Shown: one piece after another, positions 11,801-24,089 of the stretch
Layout: every line of letters starts with the position of its first letter
Numbering within the stretch: position 1 is the stretch's first letter
Origin: Niebla homalea
Taxonomy: Eukaryota > Ascomycota > Lecanoromycetes > Lecanorales > Ramalinaceae
Assembly: GCA_019925105.1 (NCBI GenBank)
Contig: JAHGAU010000006.1
Coordinates: 1-64,000 of the forward strand
DNA length: 64,000 nt
Reading direction: 5' to 3'
Notes under the pieces: generated by a model
The model's input: only the letters and a program-made list of their open reading frames with translations
What the model was told of the DNA's origin: nothing
Database searches by the model: none
Made by a program: the position numbers and the translations under genes

Positions 11801-13565
11801 TTTTAATTGAATAATTTAATAAAAAGCTTAATAAAGGGCTTAATTTAAGGCTTAAAAAAAGGCTTAATAAAAGGCTTAATAAAGGTCTTATTAAGGGTAA
11901 AGTAAGGGTGCAGGTAAAGGGCTTTACTCAGCTCTCGGAATCTCCATGTAAATTACGGTGTTTTTGGGCCTGTTACGGTGGGGGCACCCGGTGAAGTGCT
12001 TGCTAAGAGGCCTGGTAAAGGGCCTGGTAAAGGGCTTAGTAAAGGGTTTGCTGGGGGTGCAGGTGCGGGTGTAAGTAAGGGTGGTGGTGAGGGTAGTGGT
12101 GCACTTGCAGGTGAGGGTAGTGGTGCACTTGCAGGTGAGGGTGCAAGTGAGGGTGGTGGTAAGGGTGGTGGTAAGGGTGGTAGTGAGGGTGGTGGTGCAC
12201 TTGCAGGTAAGGGTGCAAGTGAGGGTGGTGGTGAGGGTAGTGGTGCACTTGCAGGTGAGGGTGCAGGTGAGGGTGTAGGTGAGGGTGCAGGTGAGGGTTT
12301 AAATGAGGGTGGTGGTGAGGGTGCGGTGGTAGTGAGGGTAGTGGTGTACTTGCAGGTAAGGGTGCAGGTGAGGGTGCAGGTGAGGGTGCAGGTAAGGGTG
12401 CAGGTGAGGGTGCAGGTGAGGGTACAGGTGAGGGTGCGGTGGTGGTAAGGGTAGTGGTGCACTTGCAGGTAAGGGTGCAGGTAAGGGTGCAGGTGAAGGT
12501 GCAGGTGAGGGTGCAGGTAAGGGTGTAGGTGAGGGTGTAGGTGAGGGTGCGGTGGTGGTGAGGGTAGTGGTGCACTTGCAGGTAAGGGTGCAGGTGAGGG
12601 TGCAGGTGAGGGTGCGGTGGTGGTGAGGGTAATAGTGCACTTGCAGGTGAGGGTGCAGGTGAGGGTGCAGGTGAGGGTTTAAATGAGGGTGGTGGTGAGG
12701 GTGGTGGTGAGGGTGCAGGTGAGGGTGGTGGTAAGGGTAATGGTGCACTTGCAGGTGCACTTGCAGGTGAGGGTGCAAGTAAGGGTGCAGGTGAGGGTGG
12801 TGGTGAGGGTAGTGGTGCACTTGCAGGTGAGGGTGCAGGTGAGGGTGCAGGTAAGGGTGCAGGTAAGGGTGCAGGTAAGGGTGCAGGTGAGGGTACAGGT
12901 AAGGGTGTAGGTGAGGGTGCAGGTGAGGGTGCAGGTAAGGGTGCAGGTAAGGGTGCAAGTAAGGGTGCAGGTAAGGGTGGTGGTAAGGGTAGTGGTGCAC
13001 TTGCAGGTGCACTTGCAGGTGAGGGTGCAAGTAAGGGTGCAGGTGAGGGTGGTGGTAAGGGTAGTGGTGCACTTGCAGGTGAGGGTGCAGGTGAGGGTGC
13101 AGGTGAGGGTGCAGGTGAGGGTGCAGGTAAGGGTGCAGGTGAGGGTGGTGGTAAGGGTGCAAGTGAGGGTGGTGGTAAGGGTAGTGGTGCACTTGCAGGT
13201 GCACTTGCAGGTGAGGGTGCAAGTAATAGTATAAGTGAGGGTATAAGTGAGGGTGTAAGTGAGGTGCAAAGTAAAGGTAAAAGTAAATTACCTTTAATGG
13301 TAAAATCTTAATCCTATGATTTCTCAACAACCACTTTATAGAAATTTGCGATTTTAGATTCTTTTGAATGCGCTTTATAAGGTCTATAACTTTCGTATAT
13401 ATTTTTAAAAAAGTTCTTTTACGGTTTTTATAATATATAGATGTAAAGTATCCGTACTTTACATAAAGTTCAGATCTAAGGCTTGGCGGATAACTTACTG
13501 CATATAGACCTTCCTATTGGTTAGCTATCCGTACTTCATATAAAGTCCGGACATTAATAGTATTA
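11800..13565 (+). repeat. Long repeat with G-rich minisatellite, copy 2 (less mutated)
   Basis: The core, about 11,990-13,270, is built on GGTGCAGGTGAG / GGTGCAGGTAAG units with blocks such as GGTAGTGGTGCACTTGCAGG recurring roughly every 100-200 bp, so a higher-order unit overlies the six-base period. The plus strand is extremely G-rich, with GGG every 9-12 bases. Flanks match those of copy 1: GGGCTTTACTCAGCTCTCGG before, ACCTTTAATGGTAAAATCTT after, then paired TATCCGTACTT blocks at 13,450 and 13,525. All long open frames on both strands are repeat translations (VRVQ, TLTC, HPHL), so none is called a gene. Confidence 0.75.
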
Positions 13566-16500
13566 GAATTTTTATTAATTTTTTTAAATTAATATAACCC
13601 TTTATTTATAAATATTTATATAATATACTTTTTATTTTACCTTTAAATTTTTAAATTTAAAAAAAATACTTTTTAATAAATAAATAATAATAATTAAAAA
13701 CCTTTAAATTCAATAATTATATAAGGTATAAGCTAATTAATAATAATAACTTTATAAAGTATAATTAAAATTAAAACTTTAATTATATAAAATATAATTT
13801 AAATTTTTAACGCTATAATTAAACCGATAATTTATTTATTTTCCGGTTTAACCTTAATTTCCGGGTAATTTAATAGGAATTACGTTATCTTATTTATTTC
13901 TACGTTAATAAACTTAAATTTAATCTTAAAATAATTAAAAAGCTTATTTATTTTAAACCCTTTTAACTTTAAGAAATCTTTAATTTTAATTACGTATTTT
14001 AATCCTTTTTAAAATAAGTAATATAAGATTTTATTAATTATAGTTAATAGGTAATTCTACGTTTACGGGCCGGCCCGTTTTTAATGGTTATTTCGAGCCG
14101 TTTATATCCATTTTTAATATATAGTAAAGGGTAAAAAATACTTAAAATACCTATTATATTTGGTTAAGCGGATTTTTCTTTAATATTTAATTATAAAAAT
14201 CCGGATTTTAATTATATTCCCGTCTTAATACGTGGTAAAAATATAATTATTAACGTTATTAAAATTAACATATAAGTAATTTAGATACCGTTAATTAAAA
14301 TCCTATAATTTAAGCTTAAAATTAATTATTAAAAAGACTTTATTTTTGATTTATTTTAAATATAACCTTTTATATTTACTTCTTTATGAATTTAGGTTTT
14401 ATATCCGAAATATAATTACGTAATTCTTATAAAACTTTACGGGTAAATCCTTTAATAATACGGGTTTTTTATTTCGACTTATTAAGTTTAATCCGGTTTA
14501 ATTAAAGCTAAAAAATAATTAAAGCTTTATAATTAAAGGCTTTATAAGTAAATTATTTATTATTAAACTTAATTTAAATTTATTTAAATTTAATTTAAAT
14601 TTATTTAAACTTAATATAAATAAGATTTCCTTATAATAATTATATAAAGTTTTATATATTCCGTATATAATCCGGCCCGTTAAATTGTTTAATATTAAAT
14701 TAAGTAAAGCCCTTTAATAATTAATAATAATAAAATAAACTTATATATTTAAGTTAATTATTTTAATATTTTTAATAATAAAAATAATAATAAAGTTAAT
14801 AAGGTTTATCCATCCGGTCCGTCCGTTTTTTTAACCGTAATTAATTAAGGTATAATCGTTTAAATTATTAAGTTATACATAATAAACCCTTTAGATATCG
14901 GGTAAATTTAGGCTTAAACTTAATACGGTTATTATTACCAAAATTAATTCTTTTTTATCTTGAAATTATTAAAGTAAATTACGTTTTTAAAGGGTTATCT
15001 TAATAATAACGTAATATAAAAAATAACCGAAATATTTACTTATTAACTTATATTAAACCTTTATTCTACCGAAAATAATAAATTAAAAGCCAGAATATTA
15101 ACGTAATTTATAAAAAATATATAATTTAAGTTTTCTTAGAATCTTATTTTTTAATATTATATAAATAAAATAACCGATTTATTCCCGGATTATTAAAACC
15201 CGTATTATATCCGTTTTAATACGTAATATATTTATTAATTAAAATTATATAGTTATTTTTTTTAATAATAAAATAACCGTAAAGTAAATTAATTAAATTT
15301 TAAACCGGATAAGTAATTATAATTAAAAGATTTTTAATTAGAATTTAGGAATAGTTATTAAAAATATATAATATTTATTAATAATTATATAATTTAACCG
15401 ACTTAACCGTTATTATTAAGAAATAAATAAGATAAATCCCGTTATATTAACCGATTTAAGGGTAATTAAAATTATATTTACGTTATCCGGTAATATATTC
15501 CCGGATTTAACCGTTTATTTTACGTATTTAAGCCGTTTTTCTTATATAAAAATAAATAATTATTTTTAAAGTATAATAAACGGGAAGATAATTATAATAA
15601 AACTTATAATACCCGTTATTATATTAAGAATAATAATAAAGGCGTTTTTATTATTCTTAATATTAAAGATAATTAAAATAAACGTATTCCCGGTTTAAAT
15701 TAAATTAAGCTTTTATTCTTAATAATTACGGGTATTATTATTTAATCCGTATATATAGCGGAAAGTATTTTAAATTAAAATCTTATAAAATAAAGTAAAT
15801 TTATAAATTTTAAAATCCTTTTTTAAGTCCGGTAATCTAGGGTTTTTATTAGCCTTTTTAAGCTTAATTATTAATTTAAAGCCGAAATAAATATTATTTT
15901 ATTATATAATATAATCGAAAAAATTCCCCCGTTTAAACGTATCCTTATTTAATATAACGTTTTATAATTATATATAATAAAGTTATTCCGTATTATAATT
16001 ATATATCCTTTATTTAATAATAACGTTATTCTTATTTTTATTCTTTAAATTAAGTAAATTACCTTTAAATACAATTTAAAATAAAGGTTAATCGTTATAA
16101 AAGCGTTTAAAAATAATAATATTAATATAACGTTACTTAAATATTAAGATATTTTAATTAATTTAAAACTAAAACGTAAATATTAATATATAATTAAAAA
16201 TAAAACCGTTATATATTATAATAATTAAATAAATAAGAAAAATTCATTTCTTTAATTTCTTTAATTTCCTTTTTAAAATCCTTAAATTTAATAATAAACT
16301 TAATTAAATTAATATAACGGCGGGGACGTTTCCTTATATAATTAATTTCTTTACCTTTTACGGAATAATCCTTTAAAACCTTAATAATATAGTTTTATAA
16401 CGGTTATAAATATGGGGTAATAACGGCTTTTAACTTATAATATTAAATAATATGGCTCTTAAATAAAGTAAATAACTAAAGATAATAAATAAAAAGGATC

Positions 16501-17622
16501 GAGATTTCATATAGGATAAACCGGTAGATTACCTTTATTTTACCGGACTTATTAAATCCTTTATAATAAAAAATAATAAAAATAAGGAATTAATTAATCT
16601 AATATAAATTCTTTACCCCCGTATTAAAGTTATTTTTATACCGGATTAAGTAAATCTTAGGGCTACGGGCCGGCCCGCTTTAAGTAAGTTATATAAGGAT
16701 TATTAATTCGTTTTTAAATTAACGATTTATATTAAATAAATCCCGGATTTAATTAAAATTCTATATAATCTTCCCTTTTAATTTAACGGTATAAATATTA
16801 AGAAACCGATAAATTAAGCCTTATTTAATAAAGATTCACTTATAAAGTTAACGGTTTAATTTAAATAAAAACTTTAAAAGCTTATTCCGTTTATCCTTTA
16901 AGAAATTAAAGGAAAGAAATCTTAAATCTGGTTAATTTTTTAAATAATTTAAATCGATCTTTAATAATTTACTTTAAAAAATAAATAATAACTTTATATA
17001 TAACCGTTCCCGAGTTATTTTTAATAATCCGTATATAATAAATTATAGTAAATTTATAGATAACGTAATATTCCGGTAAAATAAAACGTTACCGTTTTAA
17101 TTAACCGTTCTTTTTTAACTTTTATTACGTATAATAAATAAGTTATAAAATTAAAATAATTATATTTAATTAAAAAATTATACTTTACTTAAGAATTAAA
17201 TTAATATAATTATTTTAAGATAAAGTCGTATTATATAACGGTAAATCTTAATAAGTTCCGGTTTTTAATCTTATAATTTATTTTTAATTTAAGTTTTATT
17301 TATTATTTATTAAGCCTTAAAAAGGATTAATAATTAACTTTATATAATAATAATACTTAACTTCTTAATAAATAGCTTTAAACTAAGTTATATCCTATCT
17401 TCTCTGATCTTAAGTATTATTAAATTATTAATTAAAGGGCTAAAATATTCACTATTAAGGACTTATTATTTTAATAAGCTGATCCAAAAATCCACTAAAA
17501 GCTATTCCAGTCTATCCCGGATCTCAGGCCGTTCCCGGTTCGGTTTTTTAAGACCTATATTATTAATAAAACGGTTATTTTTATCCATAATAAAATAAAA
17601 AGTATGAATAACAATAATTAAC

Positions 17623-17623
<1 letters not shown>

Positions 17624-17686
<63 letters not shown>

Positions 17687-17729
17687 GTAAATAAATAGAT
17701 AAAAAAAAAAATTAATAAATAAAGAAATA

Positions 17730-17762
<33 letters not shown>
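17624..17762. repeat. TAAA microsatellite with poly-A and AT tail
   Basis: About 19 near-perfect TAAA tetranucleotides at 17,624-17,700 (one AAGT interruption), then A-rich sequence with an uninterrupted A run and ATATATATAT around 17,735-17,762. It could be the expanded poly-A end of a non-LTR element or an ordinary microsatellite. Confidence 0.8.
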
Positions 17763-17765
<3 letters not shown>

Positions 17766-20059
17766 TAAAAATCAGAAAGATATATATATGAATAGGTATA
17801 AGTTTTTAAAAAGTAAAACTAAAAATATATAAATTTAAAATAATTAAAACGTAATAAAAGAAAAAAAAAAAATTAATTTACTTTTAAGTAAATGTTTTAC
17901 TTAAGGATATAATCTTTATAAATAGATTTTTAAACTTTTTTAAGAAAGTAAAAATTAGCTTTTCTTAGATAAATTACGTATTTTAAAAATAAATAAAGAT
18001 TTAAAACTAAATAAAGGTATAATTCTTTATAATATTTTTATTAAATTTTATATTAAATAACTTAATATTCTTTTCGTTATTGTTATTTTCTTTCCGGTAA
18101 ATAAAATATAATAAATTAAAATTAATATATTTACTTATTTTTAAAGTTTTAATAAAAACGGAATTAAGTTAATTCTTAATAAGATTTAAAGCGAAATCTA
18201 AATAATCCCGATTAATAATTAAATCTTTAAGTATAATTAATATTTTTAATTATTTATAAGCTTTAATTAAGCTAAATCTAATAAGGTATCCGGATTAACC
18301 TATTTACTTTAATTACGTATTAACTTTAAAATTTATTACCTTAATAATAATAATATCCTTATCTTTAGGTAAAACGTTACTTATTTGCCAATCTATAATT
18401 ATTAAGAAATCGGTCGGCCCGTTATCCAGTTTCCGGGTAGCCGGGGTAACCGCGGTAATAACCGGATTTATATTAAAAAAAGACTATTCCGACCCATAAA
18501 TAAAGAACCGTTAATACGTAATATTTATAGTCCAGTTTATAAATAAATCTCGGGCCGTTTTTTTCCGTTAATAATTATTACGTTTAAATGGATTTATCCA
18601 ATTATATTTAATCCTTAAATACCGTATTATATTAATTATAATTAAATAAATATAAGAATAATTACGTACGTATTTAAGCTTTTTATAAACCGGTAATTTA
18701 TTAATTTAATTGATTTTTTAAATAAAAAGTTAAATAAATCCGGAATAAATATTTAAGATATAATCCTTAATTTAAATATAGGTAACGGGAGTTAATATAT
18801 AGAATCAGGTTAAATAAATATAAATCTTATGGAAATAAACCCTATATACGTATTCCCGGTAAATAAGGACGTTATAAGCCAATAAGTAAATAAAGATTAA
18901 CTTAATAAAAGCCTAATTAATAATAAGAACGGGAATAATTAATATAATAAAATATAGATAAGATTACGTAATAATATATATTAAAAAAATCGAGTAAAAT
19001 AGTAAAATAACGGTAAGTAAAGTTTACTTTAAAGATTAACCCGGAATAACGTTAATTTAAATTATATAATACCATATAATTAAGTAATTACGTAAAAAGG
19101 CATATAATATCGGAGGTAAAATAACGGTAATATTAATTAAAAAAAGTAAATAAAAGTAAATAATATATAAGATAAATAATTAAAAAAATAATAAAAAGTT
19201 CTTTTATTAATTTAAAACGGAATTAATTCCGATTTAATATTATAAGTTATATAATATAATTTACGTAACCGAAGGTTATTTATTAATTAATTACGTAATA
19301 AAATTCTTAATAAAATTCTTAATATATAAATTAAATAATTTTAAAAATTATAAGAAGTTTTTTTATATAGTTAAACGCGGAATTATTACCGTAATTACGT
19401 AATATAAGTTACGTAATATAATATTATTAACTTATAAAGCTATAACTTATAAATATAAATAAAAATAAACCGGGAATATTATAATAAAAAAATATTTTTA
19501 AAATTATTATTAAAACCTTTATAACTTTTTTAATAATAATCGGATTTACGTAATTCCGGAATTATTTTTAAGTCCCTTTTTTTCTCTATATACTATATAT
19601 AAATATTACTTTAAAAAGGTAATTTTAACTTTAATAAAGCTATATTTTTAATTAATTTTAAAATCTTAAAGAACTTACCTTATAATAATTATAATTTTAA
19701 TAAGCGGGATTTTTATAATTCTGGTATTATTAAATAGCCCTTTTTTTATTAATATATACGTATATATTATATTAAGAAAAGAAAAAAAGATTATTTAAAT
19801 ATATTTTAAAGATTAAAATAAACTTCTTAATAACGGAAATTAAACTTACTTAAGAAATTTATAAGTCCGGAAATTTATAAATAATATTATTTATAAAATC
19901 TAAGAACTTATTGGACTTAACTTAATTATATAGGAATAAGACTTAATAAAGTAAAAAAATAAAATTTTTAACTTTATAAATAACCGTTAATACTTTAATT
20001 ATAAAGGGTTTTTAATAATATTAAAGATATAAATTTATTATTATATTTATATAATAATA

Positions 20060-20615
20060 TAATTAAAAACTTAATATAAAAAGGCGACGTTAATAATTAT
20101 CCTATATTAAAACTTTATTTATAATACCTTAATAATAAGTTTAAAAAGGTAAAAAGGGTTACTATTATTAAATATTAAATTATATTATTATAAATAAACT
20201 ACGGATTATAGTAATTCTAATATTTTTATAATAATTATTTTTAAAGTTTTTTTAAAATAAAACATAAATAAAAAGGATTAATAATACTCTGGATATACCT
20301 AAAAAACCCGTAAAATTAAAATTCTAAGATAAATAGCTTAATACTATAATAAATAATAATAGACGGATTTTCGTTTTTCCGATATTATTAAAAAGCTAAA
20401 ATTTATATTAAAAAAATTAAATTATTAAATTTTCCCGGGGAATAATTAAATAAAAATTAAAAATTAACGCCGGGAAGTAAACTTAATTATAAATTATTAA
20501 GAATTTTAAATATTTTAAAAATCTATAATTAAATAAAGAGTTATCGGATTTAAGTAAATAAGGGCTTATTTTATAGGGCTTACCGGGCTTTATAACTTTA
20601 TTATTAAGTATTAAT
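20060..20615 (+). repeat. Dispersed repeat family, copy F (3' part)
   Basis: It carries GGCGACGTTAATAATTATCC, GGATTAATAATACTCTGGAT, AATAATAGACGGATTTTCGT, TTAACGCCGGGAAGTAAACT and AGAGTTATCGGATTTAAGTA in family order. It is among the better preserved copies and matches 23,060-23,600 closely. The beginning of the element is missing or too mutated to recognise. Confidence 0.7.
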
Positions 20616-22925
20616 AAATATATATTTTAACTTACTTAATTTTAATTATATTTAAAAAATAATACAACTCGACTTAATGAATAACGTTCAGCCCTATAAA
20701 TTACTATGGGTTCTTATGCAACTCGAGTCGATTTATATCAGGAATAAGTATTAATCCTTTTATAATTCCTTTTATAATTTTTTAATAATATCCTTTATAT
20801 CCTTATTTATTTATTTTTATTTATCCTTATAACCCTTTATAATACCCTTTATAATTCCTTTATAAAACCTTTATAAAACCTTTTATAATCCTTTAATTTA
20901 TCCTTTATAATACTTTTATCCTTTTATTTATTATATTTTAAATTTTATTTACTTTTTATTTTATTTTATCCTTTTTTATTTATCCTTTATTAATTAACCT
21001 TTTTTATTTACCTTTTATTATTTACTTTTTAATATTTACCCCTTTATTATTTACCTTTTATTATTTACCTTTTATTTATTTTATCCTTTATTAATTACCT
21101 TTTTTTATTTATTCTTTATTTTACTTTATTCTTTAATCTTTACCTTTCTTTATTTACCTTTTATTCTATCTTATTCTTTATTATTTAAAATTTTTATTTA
21201 CCTTTTTTTATTTACCTTTTTAAATTTATTTTTTTAATATTTAAACTTTATTATTCCCTTTATAATTTTTATTTAATATTTTTCTTTATATTTATATTTA
21301 TCCTTTTTTATTTATTATTAACCTTTTTTTTTTTATTTTATTTTACTTTTAACCTTTTTTTTAATTAAATACCTTTTTAATCTTTATTTTACTTTTATTC
21401 TTAATTCTTAACTTTATTTTTAACCTTTACCCTTTTACCTTTTTTATTTACTTTTACCCTTACCTTTTACCCTTTATCTTTAACCTTATTTTTTCTGCGC
21501 TTTTTATTTTCTTTATTATCTTTCTTAAATAAATTTTATTTTTATTTATTTTTATTTGTTTTTATTTTATCCTTTATTATTTACTTTTTATTATTTACCC
21601 TTTATTCCTTACCCCTTATTATTTACCCTTTATTTTATATTATCCCTTATTATTTACCCTTTTTTATTTACCTTTTATTTTATATTATCCCTTATTATTT
21701 ACCCTTTTTTATTTACCTTTTATTTATACTTTTTTTAACTTTTTATCTACCATTTATTTATCCTTTATTTACTTTTACTTTCTATTTATCCTTTTTTATT
21801 ATTCCTTATTTACCCTTTTTATTTTAATTCTTAATATTACTTTTTATTATTTATATTTAATTATACCCTTTACCCCTTATAATTAATTTTACCTTTTACT
21901 TTTTTTTTTTTTATTTTAATTTTTCTATGCTTTTCGCGTTTTTATACTTATTATTATTATTAATTATATAATTTTATATTTTTTTAATTTTATTATTTAC
22001 CCTTTATTATTTAACCTTCCGCTATATTCTTTCTATAATTTACCTTTTTTTATTTAATTAACTTATTAAGTTTTATATTTAACTTTACCCTTTAAACCTT
22101 TTTTATTTACCCTTTAATATTTAGCTTTATTTATTAATAGTCTTATTTTACTTTTTATTTTTTAATTAACTTTTTTTTTCTTATTATTTTTTTCTTTTTA
22201 TTATTTCTTTTAATCTCTATTAAATAAACTTATTTAAACCTTTTTATTATTTATTTATATTTATCTTTTTTTATTATATTTACCTTTACCCCTTACTTTT
22301 TACTCTTTACCCTTTACCCTTTATTTTATACCTTATTTTATTTACCTTTTAATACTTAATTGTTATTATTTATTTAAACTTTTTATTACTTTTTTATATA
22401 TTTATTTAAAAAACCAATTATTTATTTATGCTTTATTATTTAATTTCTTACCCTTTGTTAATTAAATAATTATCTATCTTTTATTATTTATTTAAAAGCT
22501 TTTTATTTAACTAATTATTTATACCTTATTATTTAATAAATCATTTAATTTTTATGATTTTATTAAATCTTTATTTTATAATGTTAACCTTTTATTTTTT
22601 AACCTTTTATTATCTATTTAAACCCTTTAATATTTACTTTCTATTATATAATTAATTCTTTAATCTTTATTATTTAATTTATCCTTTGTTTTTTATTTAA
22701 CTATTTATCCTTTATTATTTAATTAACTATTTACCCCTTTTTACTTAATTAATTCTTTACCTATTATTATTTAATTGTTTATTTATTTACCCTTTATTAT
22801 TTAATTAATCATTTACCGTTTATTATTTAGTTTATTATTTACCCTTTATAACTTAATTAATTATGTACCCTTTTTAATTCAATTAATTATTTACCCTTTT
22901 TTAATATATTAAGTATTTATACTTT
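20615..22925. repeat. T-rich degenerate arrays and decayed sequence
   Basis: After a less mutated stretch near 20,665-20,750 (CAACTCGAGTCG is still legible), the block is T-rich array sequence, with a tandem run at about 21,555-21,720 where a unit near TTTATATTATCCCTTATTAT is repeated. The 60-codon open frame there is low complexity only. Confidence 0.6.
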
Positions 22926-23743
22926 ATTATTTACCCTTTATTATCCTTATTAAAGTAAGGCCTTAATAGATAAATAATTTATAATCTTAACAATATAAAG
23001 GGGTTTTACCGGTTAAAGGTTATAAATAATAAGAGTTTAATTATGCTAAGACTTTATTAAAAGTCTTAACATAAGGAGGCGACGTTAACGGTTATCCTAT
23101 ACTAAGACATTTAAAAACTTAATTAATTAAAAAAATTAATAAGAAAAAAAAATAATTATTACTTATTATTATTAAGTATATAATATATTTATTAATATAA
23201 TCCGGATTATAGTAATTCCGGTACCGTTATAACCGTTATTTTTTAGATTTATTTTATAAATTAAAAAATAAATAAAAAAAAGTAATAATATTCCGGATAC
23301 ACCCGAGAAAACCGTGAAATTAAAACTATAATATATATAGCTTAATACTATAATAGGTAATAATAGACGGATTTTTATCTTTCCGATACCGTTAAGAAGC
23401 TGAAATTTATATAAAAAAAGTTAAATTACCAGATTTCTCCGGGGAATAGCCGAATAAAAGTTGAAAATTAGCGCCGGGAAGTAAACTTAACCATTAACCA
23501 CCAGGAATTCTTAAAGTTTCGAAAATCTATAACTAAAGAAGGAGTTATCGGATTTAAGTAAATAGGAGCTCGTTTTTTAGGGCTTCCCGAGCCCTATAAC
23601 TTTGCCATTAAAAGTTTCTAAATCGATAAAAGGATTACCCTGTAAGCAGTCACTTTAAAAAATGACTGCTTAAAGGCTAACACTTTAGGCCGCCGAGGTT
23701 TTCCCGGGAGGGCGAATGACTGCTTGGAGCCTACAAGCAGTCA
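22925..23743 (+). repeat. Dispersed repeat family, copy E (least mutated, at the boundary)
   Basis: The best preserved copy and the reference for reading the others. Its right part contains four short motif copies forming inverted repeats: AAGCAGTCA at 23,644-23,652, TGACTGCTT at 23,663-23,671, TGACTGCTT at 23,717-23,725 and AAGCAGTCA at 23,735-23,743. The tail present in copies B and D is absent, so copy E is broken near 23,735, exactly where normal gene-bearing DNA begins. The motif pairs could be (sub)terminal inverted repeats of a DNA transposon; this is inference. Confidence 0.75.
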
Positions 23744-23864
23744 GTACTAGGTGATAGGTAGATGTGGTAGGGAGGCACTCAAAGCTGGTAGCTGTTGACA
23801 GTGGGGATGTAACCGTCCGGTTCGAGGATGACTTTGACAGGTCAGCTCAGTATCGATCACAAGT

Positions 23865-24089
23865 TCAGCAAGGTGACTTTACAATGGGCACAGTAGCGGC
23901 GGCAAAGGTCTGAGTACTCAGAGCACACCCACGACAGTCCAGGTCACTGGTCTGTGTCGTGGTTGACAGGTAGGTGGTGCTGGCTCCAAATTTCGGAACA
24001 CCAAATATGGGTTTAAGTGTAACGCAGTGGGTCGCATTTTGAGCGTAGGCAGAGGCCGAGAGTAGGAACAGAAGAGATGAGACAAACAT
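23865..24089 (-). CDS. Small secreted protein (74 aa)
   Basis: A 74-residue protein starting at 24,089 with a clear signal peptide (MFVSSLLFLLSASAYAQ). The mature part has Cys in HCVTL, then DLDCRGCALST and a C-terminal SPC, so four cysteines in about 57 residues. The DCxGCxLxT motif near the end is known from small secreted ascomycete proteins of unknown function. The frame remains open upstream to 24,290, but the Met at 24,089 is chosen because the hydrophobic signal follows it directly. It is the first gene after the AT-rich block, only about 120 bp from the last repeat motif, a position where effector-like genes are often found in bipartite genomes. Whether it is an effector is speculation. 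Confidence 0.6.
   Translation of the reverse strand: MFVSSLLFLLSASAYAQNATHCVTLKPIFGVPKFGASTTYLSTTTQTSDLDCRGCALSTQTFAAATVPIVKSPC

Larger units (their letters stand above)
13565..20640. mobile_element. RIP-degenerated, probably transposon-derived sequence
   Basis: About 7 kb of very AT-rich but non-tandem sequence, unlike the T-rich arrays. The surviving C and G bases are in CpG words (CCGG, ACGT, CCGTT). GC-rich spots remain, among them ACGGGCCGGCCCG at 14,065 and again at 16,665. Complex texture plus CpG-only retention is what a RIP-destroyed transposon looks like. No protein domain could be read because stops are dense in every frame, so the class (LTR, LINE or DNA element) is unknown. The end (20,060-20,610) is a recognisable dispersed repeat copy. 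Confidence 0.5.
1..23640. other. AT-rich, RIP-degenerated, gene-free compartment
   Basis: Almost the whole block is A and T, with stops in all frames except in low-complexity arrays. The few remaining C and G bases sit mostly in CpG contexts (ccgg, acg, ccgtt), while CpA and TpG are scarce. That is the footprint of repeat-induced point mutation, a premeiotic fungal process that turns C to T, preferably in CpA, in duplicated DNA. Repeat copies inside the block differ from the least mutated copy (22,925-23,743) almost only by C-to-T and G-to-A changes. No tRNA, rRNA or protein gene was recognised. It could be a transposon-derived AT isochore, or centromeric or subtelomeric DNA; the sequence does not decide between them. 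Confidence 0.9.

Noticed and set aside
12299..13330. 343-codon frame on the minus strand (His/Pro/Leu-rich) and overlapping TLTC, VRVQ frames
   Set aside because: All are translations of the stop-free hexanucleotide array in different frames; they have no non-repeat domain and overlap each other on both strands.
14065..14078. ACGGGCCGGCCCGT palindrome as an origin or operator
   Set aside because: The same word recurs at 16,665 in RIP-decayed sequence and is better explained as CpG-rich DNA that RIP (CpA-specific) leaves intact.
17624..17700. Possible CRISPR-like or telomeric repeat
   Set aside because: It is a simple TAAA microsatellite with no spacers; no TTAGGG-type telomere was found at the window edge either.
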